Part shown: one piece after another, positions 1-5,339 of the stretch | How positions within the stretch are numbered: the first letter of the stretch is position 1 | Layout of the letters: each line of letters opens with the position of its first letter | Assembly: GCA_026224995.1 (NCBI GenBank) | Contig: JAMFRX010000383.1 | Location: forward strand, 1-6,706 | Origin: Puia dinghuensis | Lineage (GTDB): Bacteria > Bacteroidota > Bacteroidia > Chitinophagales > Chitinophagaceae | Reading direction: 5' to 3' | Length of the DNA stretch: 6,706 bases | Made by a program: the position numbers and the translations under genes | The notes under the pieces: model-generated | Told to the model about the DNA's origin: nothing | The model's database searches: none | Seen by the model: the letters and a program-made list of their open reading frames with translations, nothing else

Positions 1-1301
1 AAAGCGGGCGGGACCAGCAGCATACTCAGCTGGGTATCGGTCTGCTGGGTGATTGTTCGGAGATCGCCTGGCATCAGGGACTGGACTTGTATGCCTATGC
101 CGATAACCGGCTGCTTCGTGGTTTTGAATATACCGCGCGTTACAATCTGGGTAATGATATGCCCTTTACCCCTGACCTCGACAGGACAGGAAAGTATGCG
201 CATGCAGTCATTTCCACGCAGGGCCGCGGTAATCTGCGATCTGTATACGAGGAGATCTATAATCATTATGTCAATAGAATGGGTATTCCTGCACCCTATA
301 CTGCGCAGGCAGCAGCGAAGATCCGTCCCGAGGGACCGGGAAAGCCCGGTGCTGATCACCCGGGATATGGAACCTTGTTGTATTCGATCCGGGCCGACTC
401 CGGCGTTACGCGCCACCCCGCACCGCCGGCAGCGACATCGGCGCCGGTACCGCCGGCCGGATTGATTGTGAAGGGCGATGATCATGCGAACCAATTAACC
501 TGGATCGCAGTGCGTGGAACCGCATACTATACTATAAAGAGGAGCACCGGGAGTGGCGGTCCGTATGCGGTAATTGCCGCGCATGTGACGGGCACAGCCT
601 ATACGGACAGGCAGGTGGTAACGGGAATCGTTTATTATTATACCTTGTCGGCATCGAATCCGGCCGGTCATAGTCCGAATGCGGAGGAGGCTGGCTGTAG
701 TGCGGGTCTTCCGGCGCCCTGGCATCAGCTGGCCATAGGCGCTGCGATTACACCTGGCCATACAAGCTATGACGGTCATCGGTTGCGGGTAGAATCCGGC
801 AGCGGAGTTATTGACAGCATGGGGGATCGGGGGCATTTTACTTATTTCATGATGAAAGGAGACGGCCAGTTGACCGTGAGGGTGCAACCTGAGCCAAGTT
901 CACAACTATCGAATGTAGCGCTGGCTGTGCGGGTCGCTCCGGATAGTACTGCGAATTACCTGGCGTTGCTGTTAAGGCCGGGGAAGGCGGGGAATGTAGA
1001 AGCTCCGGACTGGAAGGTGAATTGGGTGACGCAGGGAACGATGGATAGCACTGGCGTCGATCTGGCGGCACCGATAGTGACGTATGGGCGATTGACGGGC
1101 TATTGCTGGCTGCGGTTACAGCGAAAGGGAGATATATTCAGCGGCTATGTATCTGCCGATGGCGTTAAATGGACGTCGGTCGGAAGTGCTGCGTTGCCTT
1201 CGGACAAAGAGGTACTGGCAGGTATCAATGTCAATTCAGGTATGGCAGGACTTTCGACTACGATAGGCTTTGACCAGGTTAGTGCCTGGGGCTGGCAATA
1301 A
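1..1301 (+). CDS. Alginate-lyase-family protein, 3' part, with FN3 and ConA-like C-terminal modules
   Basis: The gene is cut by the left edge. The frame is open from base 3 and gives 432 visible residues ending in TAA at 1299-1301. The first ~130 residues carry blocks I recognise from Bacteroidota and actinobacterial 'alginate lyase family' proteins (PF05426-like toroid): SGRDQQHTQLGIGLLGD, then AWHQGLDLY, ADNRLLRGFEYTARYNLG, and near the end KIRPE followed by DHPGYGTLL. These enzymes cleave uronic-acid polysaccharides by beta-elimination, usually outside the cytoplasm. A Pro/Ala-rich linker leads to a fibronectin type III-like module (about 447-704, with TYYTIKRS-like strands, YYYTLSASNPAG at its end). 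A beta-sandwich resembling DUF1349/concanavalin-like modules follows (about 714-1298, with YVSADGVKWTSVG and the terminal FDQVSAWGW). The signal peptide and most of the catalytic domain lie outside the window, so activity and true substrate cannot be judged. A TTG at 87 is not the start, because the conserved family sequence continues upstream of it. Family call fairly sure; substrate unknown. Confidence 0.8.
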   Translation, partial: SGRDQQHTQLGIGLLGDCSEIAWHQGLDLYAYADNRLLRGFEYTARYNLGNDMPFTPDLDRTGKYAHAVISTQGRGNLRSVYEEIYNHYVNRMGIPAPYTAQAAAKIRPEGPGKPGADHPGYGTLLYSIRADSGVTRHPAPPAATSAPVPPAGLIVKGDDHANQLTWIAVRGTAYYTIKRSTGSGGPYAVIAAHVTGTAYTDRQVVTGIVYYYTLSASNPAGHSPNAEEAGCSAGLPAPWHQLAIGAAITPGHTSYDGHRLRVESGSGVIDSMGDRGHFTYFMMKGDGQLTVRVQPEPSSQLSNVALAVRVAPDSTANYLALLLRPGKAGNVEAPDWKVNWVTQGTMDSTGVDLAAPIVTYGRLTGYCWLRLQRKGDIFSGYVSADGVKWTSVGSAALPSDKEVLAGINVNSGMAGLSTTIGFDQVSAWGWQ

Positions 1302-1303
1302 AT

Positions 1304-1310
1304 AAGGAGG
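1304..1310 (+). promoter_or_regulatory. Strong Shine-Dalgarno site of the GH106-type gene
   Basis: AAGGAGG lies 10 nt before the ATG at 1321, within the 19-nt gap after the upstream stop codon. It supports that ATG as the start and translational coupling within an operon. Near-perfect Shine-Dalgarno sites are uncommon in Bacteroidota, so this one stands out. Confidence 0.75.
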
Positions 1311-1320
1311 CAAAGACAGT

Positions 1321-1443
1321 ATGAAAAGACGGGCGTTTTTAGCACAGACATTTGCATCGTCGGCGGGATTCATCATCTTTCCGCGAATAGGGATGGATGC
1401 GGGTATAGGAATGGGTTTTGGCGGGATGGGTGGTGGATGGGCT
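1321..1443 (+). other. Tat-like signal sequence plus Gly/Met-rich tract of the GH106-type protein
   Basis: Residues 2-8 (KRRAFLA) fit the RRxFL core of a Tat signal, followed by a moderately hydrophobic stretch FASSAGFIIF. Residues 24-41 (codons from 1390) are almost only Gly, Met, Ala and aromatic residues, with short G-M-G and G-G-M steps. The conserved GH106 sequence begins only after about residue 50. The tract may be a flexible spacer between the signal and the enzyme. No clear Ala-x-Ala cleavage site precedes it; the best candidate is around WAAGALD (residues 40-46). Confidence 0.55.
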
Positions 1444-4400
1444 GCGGGAGCGTTGGACCCGGTGAGTTTCGCCGCACCTCCGCCGGCCGCCAGGCCGTAT
1501 ACCTACTGGATGTGGATGAACGGGAATATCACTAAAGAAGGCATCACCCTCGATCTGGAGACCATGCACCGCGGTGGTATTGGCGGCGCTTATATGTATA
1601 ACAACGCGGTGGGTATCCCGCGGGGACCGGTAGATTACAACAGTGATAGCTGGAAGAATATAGTGCTGCATGCCGTTCGTGAAGCGGACAGGTTGGGGAT
1701 CGTACTGTCGATGCACAATTCCCCGGGCTATTCCGGTACGGGCGGCCGCTGGATCCCGGTCGATCTCTCGATGCGGGAACTCGTATGGACGGAAACGGTT
1801 GTCAGTGGCGGAAATGATCCCGGGCGGCCGGCGGTGATGTTGCCCCGGCCCTATGCCAAATTAAAATCATACACAGATGCGGCGATACTCGCTTATCCTT
1901 CTTTGCCGGGAGAAGATCGGCCGATGTCCGGATTATTGAGCAAGGTCTGGGCGGATGGAAAGGAAATAGACAAAGAGCAGATCACCGGCATCGATCTTGA
2001 AAAACGAATTCGTATCGAACCGGCGGGTGCCGGCCAATCCGCTGTGCTGCTTTTGCAGCTGTCACAGCCGTTTACTGCGCGGGCCATTACCCTTTACCGC
2101 CATCCGGAGACACCGAAGGATCTGTATGATGGCCCGCGGGACTATCCGCCGACATTTCGGCTGGAAAGCTCAGATGACGGTACCACTTTTCATCCGGTGT
2201 GTGCACTGCATTGTCCGGCCTTAAGGGCCATGGATGCGCCGGCGGCTGCGAGCTTTGGGCCGGCGACGGGGCTGTGGTTCAGACTGGTCACCGATAGCCC
2301 TACCTATATCTCCCGGGTAGAGCTGCATGCAGGTCCCCGATTGAGGGACTGGCCGGCCAAGATCAATTATTCCGGGGGTAATACGTCGGCTGTGCTGAAC
2401 AACGATGGCTATACCGCTGAACTGAAAATAGACCCGGCTTCGGTAATAGACCTGACGAATAAGATGGACGAGGAAGGCAGACTGCAATGGACACCGCCTG
2501 CGGGGAACTGGACCATTTTACGCGTCGGTCATACGACGACGGGAGAAGTTACCGGCGCTGCACCCGAAGCCGCTATAGGGCTGGAATGCGATAAGTTTAG
2601 TAAAAGTGCGGTCGACTTTCACTTTTCGGCATTCCTCGATCCCCTCCTGCATCATCTGGAACCATTCGTGGGAAAATCGTTAAAAAGCATCCTGATCGAT
2701 AGCTGGGAGGCCGGGAAGCAAAATTGGTCCGTACAGTTACCTGAAGAGTTCGTGCGGCGCCGGGGCTATGACCTGCACACGCTGATGCCTGCATTGACAG
2801 GGCGTATCGTAGGCAGCCTTGCGGCAACGGAAAATTTTCTGCGGGATTTTCGGCAGACCCATGCTGACCTGGTGGCGGAAAACTATTACGGTCATTTTGC
2901 GGAACTCTGCCATCAGCGGGGACTGGAACTGCATGGCGAGCCCTATGGGGATGGTACTTTCGACAGCCTGCAATCCGGGGCTTACCTGGATCAGCCGATG
3001 GGTGAGTTCTGGACGAGGTATATCTATGGCGACGCGATGACATCCCGGCAAGCTGTATCGTTGGCACATGCAAATGGCCGACCTATAGCTGCGTCGGAGG
3101 CTTTCACGGGGATGCCTGTTACCTCGCGATGGACGGAATACCCCTATTCTTTGAAGGCCGAGGCTGACTGGTTTTACACGATAGGGCTCAACAGACTTGT
3201 CTTCCATACATTCGTGCATCAGCCGCATAAAGGAGGGCTGCCGGGCATGACCATGGGACCTTTCGGTACGCATTTCGACCGCAATTCCACCTGGGCGCCT
3301 TCCCTGTCATGCTGGACCCTCTATCTGAGCAGAGTACAATACCTGCTGCAATTACCCGGTAGGGCGGTGGTCGATATCTGTTATCTGACGAGCGGCGAAC
3401 CCGTCTCGGGTATTCCGGACCGGAGCCGCATCCTGCCTGTTATACCCATGGGCTATGCGTTGGATGTGGTGGCTGCTCAGACGCTGCTCAAAAAAGTCCG
3501 GATCGATGAGGGTAGGATCGTGCTGCCCGATGGGATGAGCTATCATGTGCTGATGGTCGCATCGCTTCACCATCTGGCTCAGAAGCTACAGGACAGGATC
3601 CGGCAATGGGTGTCGCAAGGCATGCTGCTGATCACCGCTGATTTGCCGGATACCGGAAGTGACGTACGATCTTTCGACGCGATCGCCGCCGACCTAAAAA
3701 TGACACCGGACTTCACGTATACTTCCGTGCGGACCGGTGCGGCCATTCACTTTGTTCATCGACAGATCGGCGATACAGATGTATATTTTGTCACCAATCA
3801 TCTCCGCCGGAGCGAAGAAGTGGTTGCTTCTTTCCGGATGGCAGGCCGCCAGCCGGAGATCTGGGATGCTGAATCTGGGGAAATATATAACGCAGCGATC
3901 TATGATATGCAGGACGGCCGTACACTGCTGCCGCTGGAATTCAGCCCCGCAGGGTCGTACTTTGTGGTATTTCGCAAGGAAGCAAAAGGCGGGGCTTACA
4001 AGTCCCTGATTCGCGAGCAGGCTAATACTTCATCATTTGCGCCGGTTAACGTCATGGCTAAACCTGGTACATTTATTCCGGAGGCGGCCTATGCCGACTG
4101 CTCAAATAATTTCTCCCTGTTGATTTGGATCAAGCCGGATACTTATGCTCACCGGGGTAAGGGCTTCCTGATCCATGCACCGGAAGGTGAGGTGTTGTAT
4201 GGCATGGGTCATGTTGCGATGGGTCTCGCCGCGGGCCAGAATGCGGTGCGTATATACGAACGTGGCAGGGGACAGGCGCGTGAAGTGCTTGCCGTCGATG
4301 TCAAACTGGAAGGCTGGACGGCTATTGCCGTCGTATACCGGCAGGGTAGTCCTTCCTTGTATATCGATGGCCGGCTGGTGAAAGAAGGGACGGCTTCAGG

Positions 4401-5328
4401 CCATATTGTTCACCCGGGTTTAGGTGCTGTACCTGGGGAAGATCAGTTTCAATCTTATTTCGAAGGCAATAGCGCTGATCCGAAACTTCATCGCGAAGCG
4501 TTGGAGGCGGACGCGATCGGGCGATTGTTTGCAATGGGATTGCCGTTACCGGAAGGCCCTTCGCCCATATCGGTCCGGCAGGATGCGGCAGGCGAGATCA
4601 CCGCTCTGGTCTGGGAGAAGGGAAAGTATGTGCTGCAGAGTGAATGGGAGGAGAGTCGGGAAAAGGGTTCGGGAAAGGGTCCGGCGAACAGTGCCGCAAA
4701 GCGTCCGGCGAACGGCGCAGGGCAGCGTACGTTGACGGTAGAGAGGGGATGCGATACGATATTCGTAGACGGTCCCTGGGATCTGACGTTCCAGGAAGGA
4801 AGAGGTGCGCCGTCTTCATTGCAACTGCCCAAACTGATATCCCTTCACCTGCATCCGGATGCGGGTGTAAGATATTTTTCCGGTACGGTCATTTATCGGA
4901 AGACGATGAACTTGTCGGCTACGGGGCGGAAGGCGGCTACCAATCAAAGAATATTCCTCGATCTCGGGCGGGTAGAAGTGCTGGCGGAGGTGTGGATCAA
5001 CTCTCATTTGATGGGTACGGTTTGGAAGGAGCCCTATCGGATCGAGATCACTACAGCCATCAAACCAGGGCCTGTTCATATCGAGGTCCGGGTGACGACC
5101 TTATGGCCCAACCGGTTGATAGGCGACGAAGAATTACCACCGGAAAACGAATACAGTTCTTTCGGGCCGATACAGTCTTTGCCGGAGTGGTACGTCACCG
5201 ACAAGCCGAAGCCGGGACAGCGAACTACTTTTTGTGTTTGGCATAGTTATAAAGCAGGCGATCCACTATTGGCGGGCGGATTGCTCGGGCCTGTGACCTT
5301 ACGAACGGCGGTAGAGCGAAAATTTTAA
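1321..5328 (+). CDS. GH106-type glycoside hydrolase (alpha-L-rhamnosidase family) with inserted LamG-like domain
   Basis: A complete 1335-residue protein. The N-terminus MKRRAFLAQTF followed by a hydrophobic run resembles a twin-arginine (Tat) signal, so periplasmic or surface export is likely. Residues ~50-160 match the GH106 opening: PPPAARPYTYWMWMNGNITKEG, then LDLETMHRGGIGGAYMY and SMHNSPGYSGTGGRW. Residues ~240-340 look like a discoidin-like beta-sandwich inserted in the barrel. Conserved acidic motifs follow: DSWEAGKQNW (E463), HGEPYG (E540) and ASEAFTG (E593). Catalytic glutamates of the family probably lie among these, but exact assignment needs alignment to the characterised BT0986. 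Residues ~905-1080 form a LamG/ConA-like domain, ~1113-1135 a low-complexity linker, and ~1140-1330 a galactose-binding-like C-terminal domain (GPWDLTF, FLDLGRVEVLAEVWIN, TTLWPNRLIGDEELPPE, GGLLGPVTLRT). GH106 enzymes remove terminal alpha-L-rhamnose from pectic and related glycans. The protein is longer than usual for the family mainly because of the LamG insert. Family sure; exact glycan inferred only. Confidence 0.9.
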   Translation: MKRRAFLAQTFASSAGFIIFPRIGMDAGIGMGFGGMGGGWAAGALDPVSFAAPPPAARPYTYWMWMNGNITKEGITLDLETMHRGGIGGAYMYNNAVGIPRGPVDYNSDSWKNIVLHAVREADRLGIVLSMHNSPGYSGTGGRWIPVDLSMRELVWTETVVSGGNDPGRPAVMLPRPYAKLKSYTDAAILAYPSLPGEDRPMSGLLSKVWADGKEIDKEQITGIDLEKRIRIEPAGAGQSAVLLLQLSQPFTARAITLYRHPETPKDLYDGPRDYPPTFRLESSDDGTTFHPVCALHCPALRAMDAPAAASFGPATGLWFRLVTDSPTYISRVELHAGPRLRDWPAKINYSGGNTSAVLNNDGYTAELKIDPASVIDLTNKMDEEGRLQWTPPAGNWTILRVGHTTTGEVTGAAPEAAIGLECDKFSKSAVDFHFSAFLDPLLHHLEPFVGKSLKSILIDSWEAGKQNWSVQLPEEFVRRRGYDLHTLMPALTGRIVGSLAATENFLRDFRQTHADLVAENYYGHFAELCHQRGLELHGEPYGDGTFDSLQSGAYLDQPMGEFWTRYIYGDAMTSRQAVSLAHANGRPIAASEAFTGMPVTSRWTEYPYSLKAEADWFYTIGLNRLVFHTFVHQPHKGGLPGMTMGPFGTHFDRNSTWAPSLSCWTLYLSRVQYLLQLPGRAVVDICYLTSGEPVSGIPDRSRILPVIPMGYALDVVAAQTLLKKVRIDEGRIVLPDGMSYHVLMVASLHHLAQKLQDRIRQWVSQGMLLITADLPDTGSDVRSFDAIAADLKMTPDFTYTSVRTGAAIHFVHRQIGDTDVYFVTNHLRRSEEVVASFRMAGRQPEIWDAESGEIYNAAIYDMQDGRTLLPLEFSPAGSYFVVFRKEAKGGAYKSLIREQANTSSFAPVNVMAKPGTFIPEAAYADCSNNFSLLIWIKPDTYAHRGKGFLIHAPEGEVLYGMGHVAMGLAAGQNAVRIYERGRGQAREVLAVDVKLEGWTAIAVVYRQGSPSLYIDGRLVKEGTASGHIVHPGLGAVPGEDQFQSYFEGNSADPKLHREALEADAIGRLFAMGLPLPEGPSPISVRQDAAGEITALVWEKGKYVLQSEWEESREKGSGKGPANSAAKRPANGAGQRTLTVERGCDTIFVDGPWDLTFQEGRGAPSSLQLPKLISLHLHPDAGVRYFSGTVIYRKTMNLSATGRKAATNQRIFLDLGRVEVLAEVWINSHLMGTVWKEPYRIEITTAIKPGPVHIEVRVTTLWPNRLIGDEELPPENEYSSFGPIQSLPEWYVTDKPKPGQRTTFCVWHSYKAGDPLLAGGLLGPVTLRTAVERKF
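4033..4560 (+). other. LamG/concanavalin A-like domain inserted in the GH106-type protein
   Basis: Residues ~905-1080. The segment shows the usual LamG strand signatures: NNFSLLIWIKPD near its start, then GWTAIAVVYRQGSPSLYIDGR and LVKEG. It sits between the end of the Rossmann-like domain (SPAGSYFVVFRK, residues 875-886) and a short ITALVWEKGKYVLQS segment that in other GH106 proteins normally follows closely. It probably binds carbohydrate or packs against the catalytic domain. The boundaries are estimates by eye. Confidence 0.7.
4656..4713 (+). repeat. Short imperfect tandem repeats encoding a low-complexity linker
   Basis: TCGGGAAAAGGGT at 4656-4668 is followed directly by TCGGGAAAGGGT at 4669-4680, the same unit one A shorter. 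An 11-nt exact repeat GTCCGGCGAAC occurs at 4679-4689 and 4703-4713, 24 nt (8 codons) apart. Together they encode a Lys/Gly/Ala/Pro/Asn-rich linker (roughly residues 1113-1135, with KGSGKGPAN and KRPANGAG) that interrupts otherwise conserved GH106 C-terminal sequence. Local duplication by slippage is a plausible origin. Confidence 0.65.
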
Positions 5329-5339
5329 AATAAAAAATT
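5329..5339 (+). promoter_or_regulatory. A-rich 11-nt leader before the serine hydrolase gene
   Basis: The gap between TAA (5326-5328) and ATG (5340) reads AATAAAAAATT. It has no Shine-Dalgarno sequence and no room for a promoter or terminator. A/T-rich leaders without a Shine-Dalgarno are usual for Bacteroidota translation starts, and the short gap points to co-transcription with the GH106-type gene. Confidence 0.55.

Noticed and set aside
87..89. TTG codon as a possible start of the first gene
   Set aside because: Conserved lyase sequence (SGRDQQHTQLGIGLLGD and onward) is encoded in the same frame upstream to the window edge, so the gene simply begins outside the window.
2737..3273. Minus-strand open frame of 178 codons (and an overlapping one at 2597-3073)
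   Set aside because: Both lie fully inside the most conserved part of the GH106-type gene. The translations are rich in Arg, Pro, His and Ser with no recognisable motif, typical of antisense shadows in GC-rich coding DNA.
4644..5246. Plus-strand 200-codon frame overlapping the 3' part of the GH106-type gene
   Set aside because: It is an out-of-frame reading of conserved C-terminal GH106 sequence, beginning in the repeat-rich linker. Its translation is Arg/Gly-rich without family features.
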